A DNA stretch of 64,000 nt from Selaginella tamariscina (GCA_003024785.1 PUQB01000080.1:496001-560000); one strand, 5' to 3'; positions 26,380 through 38,912 are shown, counted from the stretch's first letter. Made by a program: numbers and translations. The notes: generated by a model from the sequence alone, not told the origin.

Positions 26380-27060
26380 GTATACATTTATAAAAAAAAT
26401 TCTATATATAATAACTAACTTTGTAAAATTAAGAAAAAACATTTGAAAGAAGGAAAGTACACATTTACCTAGAATATATATATGCTTAGTACACATACAT
26501 GTATAAACATCTACACTTCAATGTAATATATAGATATAATATTATAATATTATTATTTTAAATTATTTATGTTAAATTAAAATAAATCAAAATTATATTT
26601 AATTTATTAATTACTTAACTATTAATTAAATTACTTGTAAATTAAATTGCCATTGTAGAACTTGTCAAGGTACAATAATTATAGATAGATAGATTTTAAA
26701 AAGAAATAAATTTTTGGTGTACTTCAAAAATAATAATAATAAAAAATGTTATGTTAGTTATGAATTTTAAGACTGTAATATTATTATTTATGATTTTGAA
26801 ACAATATAAATTGTTCAATTTCATTTATATATATATATATATACACCCAATAATAATATATATAAGTCAATGTTCATTTATTATCACATTAGAATAAATA
26901 TTTAGTTCATTAGGGTCATGACTCTCATTGTTTTTTCACAAATCCCATAACTTCAATTATGGCTCCCATGACTTATTTTCCTACTCTAGGTATATGTTAT
27001 ATGTTAGATTCTCAATTTTTTTTCATTATATATTTATAATGTTATATAAATTGTAATATA
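26380..27060. repeat. tandem AT-rich unit, copy 2, right part
   Basis: Continues copy 2 after the retrotransposon and corresponds to about 20120-20900 of copy 1, ending around the poly-T stretch before 27060. It lacks the long CA microsatellite of copy 1. Confidence 0.7.
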
Positions 27061-27779
27061 TTCATATGTGTATCACTTGACAATATATATCTACCAAGTA
27101 TATACTATGTCCATATTGTGTACTAGGTATACACAATTTTGTCATTAATAACTATATTAGTTATTATACATTTTGTGGATTTTATACATATATAATAATG
27201 TTATTATATATATAAATTCAATTTATAATGATTCCAAAATATATAACCAAGCAATCAAATGTTAATGAAAAAGTTGTGTATACCTAGGTATATATGTATA
27301 CGTTGTTAGGTTGATCCCTGTGTAAAAGGAGAAGTAGATATAATATCCACACACACACACATATATTACATTAATATGTGTATATGATGTATATGCGAAA
27401 AAAATAAAATCTCACATATAACAAATATCTTAGAGGAGGAAAAGCCATGGGGGAAAGGGGATTTATGAGTAGTGGATATGATAAAAATAAATTAAATACT
27501 GATTAATTAAATTGCTAATTGCATGTTTCCTCGTACCTTGTATTTCAAGTGTATATATAAAATTGAAATTTAAAATTTTTTGTTTCAAAATCGTAAATAA
27601 GAATATTAACTAACATGACAACTATTAGTTTTAATTTACATCGAAAATTTGATATAATTTAATTTATAAGTAATATAATCACTAGTAGATAATTAAATTA
27701 ATTTATAATTATAATTTGTAATTTTAACAATAAATGACTAAATTAAAAATTATTTATATATTATATCTATATAATTACG
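27061..27779. other. AT-rich stretch, nothing recognised
   Basis: Contains short near-repeats of 'CTAGGTATA' and 'TATACTATG' and a CA run near 27350. No gene seen before the edge of the inverted duplication at 27780. Confidence 0.45.
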
Positions 27780-27842
27780 GTCTTGAAACTTATATAACAA
27801 GTTTTATTTCCTTTGAAAAGTGCTTTTCATTATCAAATATAT

Positions 27843-29538
27843 TTAAAAAGTATTTGATGTGTTACGCGCTCCAAATAAGTTTGTTCCCAGAAGGACATAG
27901 TATATTCCAGATTTATAATATTTCGCATTTCCAATTGCACTTCTTCAACTTCGATACCTTCTTTTCCTTTGAAAATAACCACCACCAAACTCATCAACCA
28001 AGGTAATGTTCTGAGACATTCATGTATAAACTTGGTTCCATGCTTTACTTGTTCCACGTCGATGAACATTAAGCAAATTTTAATCTTCTTACACATGTTT
28101 GACTGATCGTATATAAAGCCTTAGATAGGAACTTGAAGAGATTCATTGTCTGCATACATCTCTAGTATTCCACATGTTTTATCATGAAGAATAGCTTTTC
28201 AAGTCGATTTAAACTGCAGTGTCCATCTCTAAAATCAAGAATTTAAATTTGTCACCTCATTAATAGGTGAGTCTAATACCAATCTCCATTAGAAGCATTA
28301 TCAAAAAGGATTATTTGTAAACACCTCCAGGAAATTTACACCTTGCAACACCTCTTAATATCAGCTTTTCAGATTGTCCGTTTCAGTATCTCAACCTGTG
28401 GTATTGACCAGGTATGCAAATATTGAAGTGTGCTACCTTCTATTATCAATGGAGATTGAATCTTGTATAGTTTTAATACTAATCTCTCCAAGTGTATACA
28501 CTTGTTTGAGCAGTTCTGTCAACTCTGTGGCAATCATATGCTTAACCATCCAAAGTTCTAATGTCTTGACTTGTTCTAGATCACATATGTAACAATTTAA
28601 ATGTGGCAATTTTTACCAAAATAACTTGTTTGAGATGACCACATCTTTTCAATATAACATTCTCTGAAACTGTTCCTTGTATTTGTAAATTAACAAGAGT
28701 ATTGATTTCAATAACCAAGTCTTTGTTATGACCTTCTTCGTTTAATTTGATAGTTTAAGTCAGTGAGATTTTTATACACTTATTTAGCAATTCAAGTACG
28801 TTGCTAGGGATGTTTACACAATCTAGCTTGCATGTCCTGAGGTTATTGAAGCTGGTTAAATGACAATTGAATGCCTTGACATACGATCAATTTGTTTCAG
28901 CTGATTTGCACCCTTTCAATATTAATGTGATGTCTTCTCCCCCAACGCTTAAATTCACAAGTGTACTGATTTCAACAATCAACTCTTCATCTCTTGCCAA
29001 TGTGATATCCAAGTCAGTAAGGTTTTTACACGACTTGTTTAACGATTCCATTACATTACTAATGATACCTGCAGAGTATAGCTTACATCTCTTTAAATCC
29101 CTGAAATTCCCTGTCTGTAGCTGTGAACATCTAATAGATACGTCAACTAGCTTTTGGTACGATGCATCATCACAAATCTAAATTGTTACCATGTACAGTG
29201 AGTTTCCGTAAACTTGGACAAGCTCCTATAATTGAATCTAAATTCTCATAACTCACTTTTCAGAGTTTTAAATTGTTTAAACGCGGAATGACACTCCTTT
29301 GGAACTTTTGAAAGTCTTCCTTTTGTAATGATGAGAGACTCGAGGTACGGGAAACTACTTACTCCAAACCAAAAACATCTCTGCAGTGGATATGAATCTT
29401 GTGTAGTGTAGAGTGGAGACATGTTTTACAGATTTGATGAAATCTCTTTGAAATTGTTGCAATATTGTAAAGTGTATCCACACTATCGTAGGACATGCTC
29501 AATATCTGAAGGAGGACATCGTCTGAAAGCACATCCAT
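27843..29538 (-). pseudogene. F-box/LRR-like pseudogene with intact F-box start
   Basis: The ATG at 29538 opens an unbroken F-box start that keeps the 19 bases missing from the left copy (SMSYDSVDTL spans them). The LRR part is then broken by several indels. Examples are a loss at 'AAGAAGATT' near 28090, others near 28250 and 28750, and changes near 29170-29300. Only short open pieces remain, so no full protein is made. The two copies are damaged in different places. Confidence 0.8.
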
Positions 29539-30182
29539 CTTTAACCTTATATTATATCCTAGTTTATTACTTCTTCAATATATACGCTCCTAACCTTTAA
29601 GATATAAATACCTTTAAAGCTTTTGATTCCTTTTGTAAATATAAAATCACAAGTAGTCATATTACACATATGGACATCTAATAGCATTTGAAGTTAATCT
29701 CCTTTAAGCCGTTGAGTCTAGGGTTTCCAATACAGGTTCACAAAAAAGCTTACAGTTCAACATTCAGACCGGCTGCAACAGTGGGCCTTGATATATTATG
29801 TCACACAGACTATGTGTGTGCGTGTGCATACTACTTATATATATATAATATTAACCAAACATATATGTACCCACACATACATTTTACGACTCTGTAACGA
29901 GATTTACATATATAAGTGATCGTCCTTACTACCGTGTAGCTTTTAATTTGCTTTTATTTTAGTATATAGATTAATACTAATGTATGGCTCATGTAAAAAA
30001 CGCATATGATATATACATCACACACATATACTATATAGTAGTGTGTTAAATGTATCATACAAACTATACCTATATGTGTGTGTTAAAAGGTCATACGTTA
30101 TTTGTAAATGCATGTATATATAAGAATATATTATATATATACACGTGTACATTTATACATAATATAGAAGTTTTGCATTATA

Positions 30183-30463
30183 TATAAACCTCAACAAATC
30201 CAATGGCATATGCACGCAAACAAAACTCTCATTAAGTTCAGCAAAAACACTCACGTGAACAAATTTAAAATATAACTTAGCAAAACGCAAACGAACCAAG
30301 GTGAATATCTTTTGTAAAAATTGATCTTTTATGGAATGGATATATCAGACTAACAAATGTGGTATAATTCCGAATATTTGACTAGCTCAGATGCTATAAA
30401 TAATAGTTATAGAATATTAGCATATTCATTAAAATTAAAAGCGTATTCTATTTTTATTTTAAC
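30183..30463. other. segment present only in the right arm of the inverted duplication
   Basis: About 280 bases lie between sequences that are adjacent in the left arm (near base 93). No terminal inverted repeats were recognised. It is either an insertion in this arm or a deletion in the other. Confidence 0.6.
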
Positions 30464-30553
30464 TCAAGTAATCAACTGAAGATTAAACCAAGTCCATAAG
30501 TGATTAAACCATAAAATAAAACCCATATTCATAGTGCCAATCTTCACGGATGA

Positions 30554-31675
30554 CCGTCTATAAATTAGCAAATTCATTAATTAAAAAGTAATGGTATAAA
30601 AGACTCTTTCTATAAATATATATAGAATGTGTGTATATATGCATTCATATTTATCACTTACTAACATTCACTTTTAACATTCATGTGATGTTTAATATAC
30701 TATAGATGTACGTGAATACACACAAACAAACACACTGATTAATATTAATATAAAGTTTAATATGTACATACGCAAATAAATACATATATTTACCTTCAAT
30801 CTCATGATTTTAATTGGTACAATCAGTAAGTTTGAATTTTGTAATGAGAATGAAAAGAACTCCTCTTTCCCGATACTAACCCAATCCGGTTTCTTTAACT
30901 TTTCATTTCCTTACGACAATTAAGACAATCGTATTTCCAACCCTTCTTTTACATACATAATATACACATCTCATTAAGACTTGTTCTTTCACACACAACT
31001 CATGTACCGAATTGTCGTTGTAGGCAGATACAAAACATGAATAGCCACAATAAGCCACCTCACAATCACATTCGTTAAAATGGCGTTGTGGCATCTTGAG
31101 AAATAATGCATACACTGTTTTCCTCCTGCACGTTTGCCATCTGAAACTTAAGTAATAAAAGTGAGTATAATTACATTGAGGGAGTATGGGAGAGACAGAC
31201 CCATGGAAGAAACAAGAGAATAAACACCTAAACCATACAAAACAAATAAATAAATAAAAACACAATACAGACTTCACATGAATATGTCACGGTTTGTAAT
31301 ACATACGTCATAGTGATGTATGCACGGAAAAACACTGCAGTTGTCATTGTAAATAGTTAAAACATATTAATAACAAAAACACATACACAAACACTCCATT
31401 ACAAACACTGACCTCCCATCTTAGTACCTATGAATAACCTTAAATAAAATCTGCACCTATGCAGAGCTCACACTTCTAGATCTCTCTCCGGTGTCCTGAT
31501 TAACTAAAATAATACTATATGTACATTTTATATTGAATTTAATTTTATCTAATCAAGCCTACAATAAAGCAATGTATATAGTTTATATAATAATTAAATT
31601 AACTCTGGGTCTACTTAATATACTTACACAGATCCACACACGTACACATACACACACAGACGAACTTACAAACAC
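30554..31675. other. gene-free stretch
   Basis: A minus-strand open frame of 124 codons (30903-31277) has an odd Cys- and Phe-rich composition, no ATG start and no recognised domain, so it is not called as a gene. Nothing else was recognised. Confidence 0.4.
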
Positions 31676-31805
31676 ATTCCCAGTTAGTGTTGTATAAACA
31701 AGTTCTACCGGATGCTAAGTTAACTCCTTGTGAAGCATTAATTGAAGATGATAAGTAAGGTTGTGCAAATGGAATAATTAAAAATGGAATAATTAATTTC
31801 TCTTT
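31676..31805 (-). pseudogene. isolated exon 2 copy of the GDSL lipase
   Basis: Strong match to exon 2 of the GDSL copy at 15701-15819. IPFAQPYLSSSINASQGVNL is followed by the altered ASGRTCLYNT (the other copy has ASGGSGLYNTTG). The CA-rich intron after the exon is also shared. No other GDSL exons are found nearby. Confidence 0.8.
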
Positions 31806-31991
31806 CTCGATGTATTTATGAAACTCAAACATTATTATGACAATGTTTAATAATTAAACTCCTTGTGAAGCATTAATTGAAGATGATAAGTAAGGTTGTG
31901 CAAATGGAATAATTAAAAATGGAATAATTAATTTCTCTTTCTCGATGTATTTATGAAAACTCAACATTATTATGACAATGTTTAATAATTA
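31722..31991. repeat. 135-bp tandem duplication inside the GDSL fragment
   Basis: 31722-31856 is repeated almost exactly at 31857-31991, including part of the GDSL exon and the downstream ATTATTATGACAATG stretch. Only one or two bases differ, so the duplication is recent. Confidence 0.9.
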
Positions 31992-32000
31992 ATTTATGCA

Positions 32001-32074
32001 ACGAGAGTGAACTACGCGCGGGTAAAACCCACATGATTTCTAGTCATGCCCGATAACCACTCCGGCACGTCCAC
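32001..32074 (-). pseudogene. tRNA-Ser(AGA) pseudogene
   Basis: On the minus strand it keeps the acceptor 5' strand, the D arm (GTGGTTATCGG, with canonical G18-G19), the anticodon arm (CATGACTAGAAATCATG) and the long variable arm. The T arm and the 3' acceptor strand are replaced by unrelated sequence. The closest relative in the window is the tRNA at 56920-57001. It lies about 330 bases before the first cyclin copy, as the other tRNA lies before the last one. Confidence 0.85.
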
Positions 32075-32109
32075 CTTACAGTAACTAAGGTTCGATATAA
32101 TTCACGACC

Positions 32110-32695
32110 ATGGGAAAATACGTCGTTATGTGTATGTAGAGAGCGCACGCGCACACACATACTTGGAGTTTAAACATGACTTTCCATCATGTTATGAGAA
32201 ATGTGGTAACATTGTTGAAGAAGGTTGAAATCATATCCATGCGCACGGCACGCTGATACTACTTGTGTGTATGCATGTGTACTATTCTATCAAAACATGA
32301 ATGCTATATACACACACACATGAATGCAAACCCACGCATGTGCCATCAACGTATGCATGCTACGTTTCACGTGTGTGTGTATATACGGTATATAAATGTA
32401 GGGTTCAGCAGGGCACTTTAGGATTGTGGCAAAAATGAGACCCATTCCGAACAGGAAAGGAAAGAATCCATCCCATTTGTTGATTTCGACGATGAAGATC
32501 GATCCACTGAAAAGCTTGAGGTCTTGCCAAACAAAACAGTAATGTTTTCCCACATTTCCCTTTTTACCTTCATTTTACTGTTTAAAATACTTTTTAAACC
32601 AATTTTATTTTTCTTTGGTTTTTTCTGATATACTCGTGATTCATGCAGGGTTTCACATGTCCAACCAAAGAAGCAAAAGGTAGAAGGGCAATTCG

Positions 32696-32731
<36 letters not shown>

Positions 32732-33975
32732 ATAGGTTGGTTATGAGATAATCTCTCTCTAGATAGATAGTTAGATAGATAGATAGGTTTCTTGTTTAAA
32801 TATATGTACTACATACTGCACAAATGAGATATGGACACACACACACAATCATCATATCATCACAATTCGAGTACGCCTTGAACATATATACATCAGGTGC
32901 ACTTCCCAAAGGTGTCAACTATATTGATAGTTTGCCCTCGGATGTGCTCAGCAGTATGCAAAAGCGTGAGGCTGAGGTTAGTTTGTGTACGTGCATTTAC
33001 AAGCACACGCATATATTATATACAAATAATATGTATTTTAAACCTTATCTACCATATCGTTATATATTGAGACGGTATTTCCTGGCGGTCTAACAGACGT
33101 TGATGCTGGTATGCGTGCCATCTTGGTTAATTGGCTGGTCGAAGTAAGTTTAATATAATAATATAATTTTTGATTAGGATTATATGTAACACACACATAC
33201 ACACACAAAATATATGGAGTTATCAGACTGAAATATTGAAGTTTATGTACTAAAGCAACCCTAATTATTATTACGTAGGTTGCAGAGTGTTACTCCACGC
33301 TGTACAGAACTGTTTCATTGCTCGACCAGCACCTCTTTGAAATCACATCTCCGAAAACGCTTTTAATTACTTGGTGTTACATGCACAGTGATAGCTTCGT
33401 AACTCTCTCTCTCTCTCTTTCTCTCTCTCACTCACACTTATATAACTTTTTATTTACAGTAAGTACGAGACTTCTACACGTAGGGTAGCCGATTTCTCAG
33501 ATGACGGCTACAAGAAACAACAGGTCTGTACCGTTATAAATTACACACAAGGTTAACGTTCACCCATACCATACATACACATATATATATAGAGAGAGAG
33601 AGCAGATTGGCTTTTATCTTAGGTCTAATCAACTATGGCTAATACTTAATTACATCACATTTATTACCATGTAGATAAAATGCACAAGTTTTTTCATATA
33701 CTATATAAAACACACACAGGCCTGTAAGTTAACCCCTGTTTTGCAATGTGGAAATGGAGAGATCGATTCTAAATCATTCCTTTTATTTCCAACAATCAAA
33801 ACATTCCGAAGTTTGCGTACTGTAGTAAAGATTTTTAAAATAGCAATAAACGTATACGCACACACATACACACAATGCTTAGATATATATACAATATGTC
33901 AGTTAATAGTGAGGTACCTCATTATTTTTAGAGGAGATTTAACAGCGTACTTCAATTATTTGGACTTCTAAAACA
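32110..33975 (+). pseudogene. A-type cyclin pseudogene, copy A
   Basis: Homologous to the copy at 36.8-39.35 kb exon by exon. Present are the 5' flank (32150-32240), the N-terminal exon (about 32430-32540), a short basic exon (32650-32690), the 'GLPKGVN..ID' exon (32897-32977), a damaged 'VDAGMRAILV(D/N)WLVE' exon (33066-33143), the 'TLYRTVSLLDQHL' exon (33279-33411), the 'KYE' exon (33460-33522), the 'EMERSIL' exon (33735-33820) and part of the next (33930-33970). It is broken by deletions (most of the DPRMCSSYAEDIF part is missing), frameshifts and stops, and it lacks the C-terminal cyclin exons. A-type cyclins activate CDKs in S and G2 phase; this copy cannot. Confidence 0.85.
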
Positions 33976-34270
33976 CACACACACACACACACACAATGTG
34001 TATGTACACGTGTGTGTATTTGATTTGTGTTTTGTTACATAGGAACCGAGAACAAGGATCCACCCCCATCGATATATCGAATGACAAGGATGAAACCCAA
34101 GATCGTGAAACCATTTGTGATAATAATTTTCTTTTCATTTCCTAACTTTTTGTCTTTTTTTTTTGTCTTTTTTGAATATTACAGTTTTTTTCTGTCCTAT
34201 ATTTTCTATGGAAATTCGATGTATATACATGCGCATGTGTATGTATACGTGTGTGTATTTAATTTGTAGG

Positions 34271-34288
34271 AACCCTAAACCCTAAACC
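34271..34288. repeat. short interstitial telomere-like motif
   Basis: AACCCTAAACCCTAAACC, two and a half CCCTAAA units, lies at the junction after cyclin copy A. It follows the second of two near-identical stretches ('GTGTGTATTTRATTTGT' at 34012 and 34251), so it marks a rearranged junction or a promoter-type telo-box. Confidence 0.7.
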
Positions 34289-34859
34289 ATGAAGCGTTTA
34301 GGATGGTAATAATTTCCTGGAGTTCATGTTTTTCGCATTGGATGGAAGTAACTCCAAAGATTAAGTTGAGAATTATAATATAGTAGACGTATAGAATGGA
34401 AACAGGGATGGGTGCTTAAGTTATACCTTACAAAGTTGAGTTTTAAGTTATTTTAAGATAAATTTTGATAAGGTTTAAAAATAAAGATTTGTATATTCAT
34501 AAAATATCGTATAACCAAGAAAAGGAACAATGGTAAAAGCCACAAAAAACAAATATATTACAATAAGAAATTAAGCTAAGAAGCAATACCAATGAATTTT
34601 CGTGACATTGTGAATTATATTACATTGTGTGTGTATGTTTGTGAGTGATGCGTAATGTGTATGTGTAGCCAGCTAAATGAAATGTAAAAAATGATTAATT
34701 ATAAACAGTGATTTACTGTTAAATTTACTTATAGATTAGGTTATATAAATTATATGCTAATCAATCTAATTAGTAATTATAACATAAAAGCTGGTATATG
34801 CCATCCAATTTAGTCTTAACTAACCAGTAAACATGACTGTGCCTCGTTGCACTGTGTGT
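34289..34859. other. AT-rich junction stretch
   Basis: No gene recognised. It separates plus-strand cyclin copy A from the inverted cyclin copy. Confidence 0.4.
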
Positions 34860-35551
34860 AGCTATAGACAGCAGTTGCTAATACTAACCTCACGCTGTTT
34901 GTATTTATTCTGAACAACCTTGAGCTTGCCTTTCTTCAAGTGGAGCTCGTGAAACTGCCTTCACACATGTCTCAAACTGAGATGCGTTGTATCCACTATA
35001 ATGCTGTACCATCCCAGTCTGCGTGTGCGCGTGCGCATGTGAGAGAGACATGGTCTTAAGTAAGGTGATTGGAACTCTTGCAGAAGCAGCAATGAGATAC
35101 GGCAGAAATTGCAGGAAAACTGTATTTCAGAAGTGTGAGCTCTGCTAGAAAGTCTCTTAGATATTCATTACCTTAATTCCCAGGTTTCTTGAGTAGTTTC
35201 TTTAGTGTTTTTGTACTAAATACACTTAATTATCAGAATTTAGAGATTTAATAACATTTAAATATAATTAATAATTAATTTTTACTATTTCTATAACTAA
35301 ATGACCTATGAACTATGGCAAACAAGAAAGTGTACAAGTTTATTTTATATCAAACATAATATCCTAAACATCAAACTGTATATATTAGGTAATATACTTC
35401 TCAGCACGCAGTTGGCTCAACTTGTCCAACACATAGTTCAACATCTTGGTACATTGGACCGTGGAATTACCCATCTGCATCACCTAAGATATTACACTAT
35501 AGCCTATGTATAAATAATAATTATTATAAATGTATGTATTTTATTGACATA

Positions 35552-36008
35552 GGGCTGGGTCGCACTGACCCTTAAACCCTTAAGCCTTAAGGGTTATTAC
35601 ATAAATTTTATGTAGTATTACTATCATATTCACCCTTAAATGCAATGATAATTAAATTTTTAAGGATTTTTTAGTGTCGCATTAAAACACTTAAAAACAT
35701 ATAAAATATTCATATTAAAGGTGACATTGTCCCACAAGCAATAAATGATGTTTTTCCTTAAGGGTGCTTAAAGGACCTATTTTCTTACCCTTAAGTTATG
35801 TGGAAAAAGTGCATTTTTTATGTAGTGACATCACAAGTTAGAATTTTTGTAGTGGTAAGTGCGACACAAAAACCCTTTGAAGTACCCTTAATTTTATGTA
35901 TTCTTAAGTATTCTTAAGGGTGCACTAAGGTTTTAAGGGTCAGTGCGACCCCGCAAAACCCTTAAAATACATAAGTTAAGGGTTTTAAGGGTCAGTGCGA
36001 CCCAGCCC
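35552..36008. mobile_element. 457-bp TIR element (MITE-like)
   Basis: Perfect terminal inverted repeats start GGGCTGGGTCGCACTGACCC at 35552 and end with their complement at 36008, extending imperfectly into CTTAAACCCTTAA. ATA flanks both sides (35549-35551 and 36009-36011), a possible 3-bp target duplication. An internal extra copy of the terminal motif lies at about 35925-35955. It has no coding capacity. GG..CC ends with a 3-bp duplication recall PIF/Harbinger elements, but the class is not certain. It sits inside the inverted cyclin copy. Confidence 0.9.
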
Positions 36009-36254
36009 ATATAAATGTTTCTTAAATGAGTAACCTGCATAGAAAATTATATCATTATAGACTTATAACACACATGCAACGTATGCACGTGCACACGAAC
36101 CTTAAGACTCTACAGCCATCTCTAGATACATGCTGCCGTACCATGAACAAGCCCCATACCCATCTTTTGAAGTTGTGTTAAACCATGCCATTGAGTCGGT
36201 TCATCCTTGTAAAGAATATAGCTAGATGTGTCCACGTTTTGGGTTTCTTTTATT

Positions 36255-36257
<3 letters not shown>

Positions 36258-36341
<84 letters not shown>
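36258..36341. repeat. (TA)n-(GA)n compound microsatellite
   Basis: A TA tract of about 40 bases passes directly into a GA tract of about 40 bases. It falls within the inverted cyclin copy at an intron position. Confidence 0.95.
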
Positions 36342-36344
<3 letters not shown>

Positions 36345-37197
36345 AACTTTCAATCTAAATTTTCCATGTGGTATGTCCTCCGGCTCATCAGAAAGAACAA
36401 TTGACATGGGTTCTTTCCTCTTCCTCTCATGAGCACAAACACTACTTTTCATAAATTTTTTCACAATTCTATAAATTGTCAAACAATGCCCATATATACG
36501 CGCACAAATAACAAAAAACCACGAAGTACGCTTGCCCACGTGGTTGTGTGTTGCCACGGTTTGTTCAAATCACACACATAGTGCTACTGCACCTGTACCC
36601 CACAGTTTCGCATCTGAAGCTCTCAAGTATTTTGCAGGCATGACTATGAATAATATTATGTGTATTATACTATCAAAATATGAATGTTATGTACACACAT
36701 ATGCAAACCCACACATGTGCCATCAACGTATGCATGCTACGTTTCACGTGTGTACGTGTATATGTGGTATATAAATGTAGGGTTCGGTAGGACAGTTTTA
36801 GGGTTGTGGCAAAATGAGACCATTCCGGACAGGAAGAGGAAAGAAGCCATCCTAATTATTGATTCCGATGAAGAAGATCGACCCACTGTAAGTCTTAAGG
36901 GCTTGCCAAACAACACAGTAAAATCTTCTGATGTTTTCCCTTTTTATCATTATTTTAGTATTTTAAAATACTTTTTTTTTAATCAATTTTATTTGCTTCG
37001 GTGTTTTTCTGTCTTTTTTTTTTTAATATATTCTTGATTCATACAGGCTTTGGAAAATCTGGAGCTGAATGTACAGGCACAAACGGAACCAAAGAAGCCA
37101 AGGCCAAAAGGGCAAAAGGGGCTAAAAGGGCAAATCCTATAGGTGGTAAGTCTTATGCGATATATATATTCACATACATACAGTCTAGGCTGGTTAC

Positions 37198-37203
<6 letters not shown>

Positions 37204-37278
<75 letters not shown>

Positions 37279-37280
37279 GA
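37204..37280. repeat. (CT)n-(TA)n microsatellite in a cyclin intron
   Basis: About 18 CT units are followed by a TA tract, directly 3' of an exon. The matching intron in copy A has a different repeat mix (GT run at 32706-32732). Confidence 0.95.
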
Positions 37281-37490
37281 GTAAGTATGTACTACATACT
37301 GCACAAATGATTTCATCATCGTAATTCGAATACACTTTGTATTACAACAGGTGGACTTCCCAAAGGTGTCAACAATATTGATAATCTGCATAGTGACCCT
37401 CGGATGTGCAGTAGTTACGCTGAGGACATTTTCCGCAATATGCAAAAGCGTGAGGCTAAGGTTAGTTGTTGTATGTGCCAGTGATATATG

Positions 37491-37595
37491 CCGTAGTAAA
37501 AAAATATTACGGATTAATAATTAAATTAAATTAATAATTAATAAATTAATAATTAGATTAGTAATTAAAATTTCTGTAGCATTTTTCGACTACGG
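37491..37595. mobile_element. ~105-bp hairpin MITE candidate
   Basis: Starts CCGTAGTA and ends CGACTACGG, with AT-rich TTAATAATTA repeats inside. Both ends are themselves small hairpins. A relative with similar ends lies at 49094-49188. It is inside a cyclin intron and absent from that intron in copy A. Target duplication is not clear. Confidence 0.55.
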
Positions 37596-38912
37596 ATTTA
37601 ATCACTGTGTGCATATATAACATACCCATATATTATATACAAATAATATGTATTTTAAACTTAGTTTACCGCATGATATAATAAGTGGATTGATTGTCTA
37701 CCATATCGTTATATCATAATGCAGTTATTGAAACGGTATGTTCCCGACTACATGGAGCGGGTTCAAACAGAAGTTGATGCTGGTATGCGTGCGATCCTGG
37801 TAGATTGGCTGGTCGAAGTAAGTTTAATATGATATTCAGAATTGTATGGTTACATTATATTATGTATAGATTGAAGAGTAAACATATGTAACACACACAT
37901 ATAGGGAGTTATCAGACTGCAATATTGAAGTTTAAGTAATCCTAGTACATAATGCAACCCTAATACTATCATTACGTAGGTTGCAGAGTATTACAACCTT
38001 GTACCAGACACGTTGTACATGACTGTGTCATTGCTCGACCAGTACCTCTCTGCAAATCACATATCTCGGAAACGGTTTTCAATTACTTGGTGTCACATGC
38101 ATGTTGATAGCGTCGTAATTCTCTATCTCTTCTCTCTCTCACTTACTCACACACACGTTGCATAACTTTTTATTTTCAGTAAGTATGAAGAGGTTTATGG
38201 ACGTAGTGTAGCCGCCTTCTGCTATATCACAGATGACACCTACACGAAAAACAGGTAAATGTATATAAGTATATGTATACCAACTAACGTTCATACCATG
38301 CACGTAAAATGAGTGTGAGAGGGCTAATATTTGATTACATCACATTATTATCATGTAGATAAATGCAGTTCTTTCATATACTACACAAAACACACACACA
38401 CACACACATACTCGCCCACACACAAAGAGGCCTGTAAGTTAACCCGTATTTTGCAATGTCTCCAGGTGGTGGAGATGGAGAAATCGATTCTAATCATTTC
38501 AATTTTGACATTTCATTTCCAACAATCGAAAATTTCTAAGGTTTGTGTGTTGTAGTAAAGATTTTTAAAAGAGCAATACACGTATACACACACATACAAC
38601 ATATATACACAATCTGTAACAGTTAATAATAACCTCACTCATTTTACAGGAGATTTATCAGAGCTGGCCAAAGTCCTTACAAGGTTTGCATACTTCGGTT
38701 ATTTAGCTTTCAGAAAACACACACACACTAAATGTTAATGTTTTGGTTTTGTTTTAGGCCTCCATCTTTAGAATTTGAATATCTAGGAGACTTTCTAGCA
38801 GAGCTCACACTTCTGGAGTACAGTTTCCTGCAGTTTCTGCCATCTCTCATTGCTGCTTCTGCTGTTTTCCTTGCAAGAGTCGCACTCACACCTTACTTAA
38901 GACCATGGGTGA

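Larger units (their letters stand above)
27780..30553. repeat. right arm of large inverted duplication (F-box locus)
   Basis: Reverse complement of 1-2560. It runs from the F-box 3' end at 27780 to about 30552, where the left arm reaches the window edge. The ~280 bp at 30183-30463 has no counterpart in the left arm, where the flanking sequences join directly near base 93. Confidence 0.9.
34860..36640 (-). pseudogene. A-type cyclin pseudogene, inverted copy
   Basis: The reverse complement of 34860-34985 matches the 'QHYSGY..ASQ' exon of copy B, and that of 35045-35190 matches the '[16 protein letters not shown]' exon, so the order is right for a minus-strand gene. On the other side of a TIR element, the minus strand at 36347-36437 encodes RKRKEPMSIVLSDEPEDI, the counterpart of RKRKEAILIIDSDEEDR in copy B. 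About 36560-36640 holds a possible first exon, MPAKYLRASDAKLWGTGAVA. All middle exons are missing. Confidence 0.75.

Noticed and set aside
30903..31277. 124-codon minus-strand frame
   Set aside because: No ATG at its start, odd Cys/Phe composition, no domain and no splice partner.
34271..34288. True telomere or chromosome end
   Set aside because: Only two and a half CCCTAAA units, internal, with gene fragments on both sides.
36226..36432. Arg-Glu repeat protein
   Set aside because: Translation of the (TA)n-(GA)n microsatellite.
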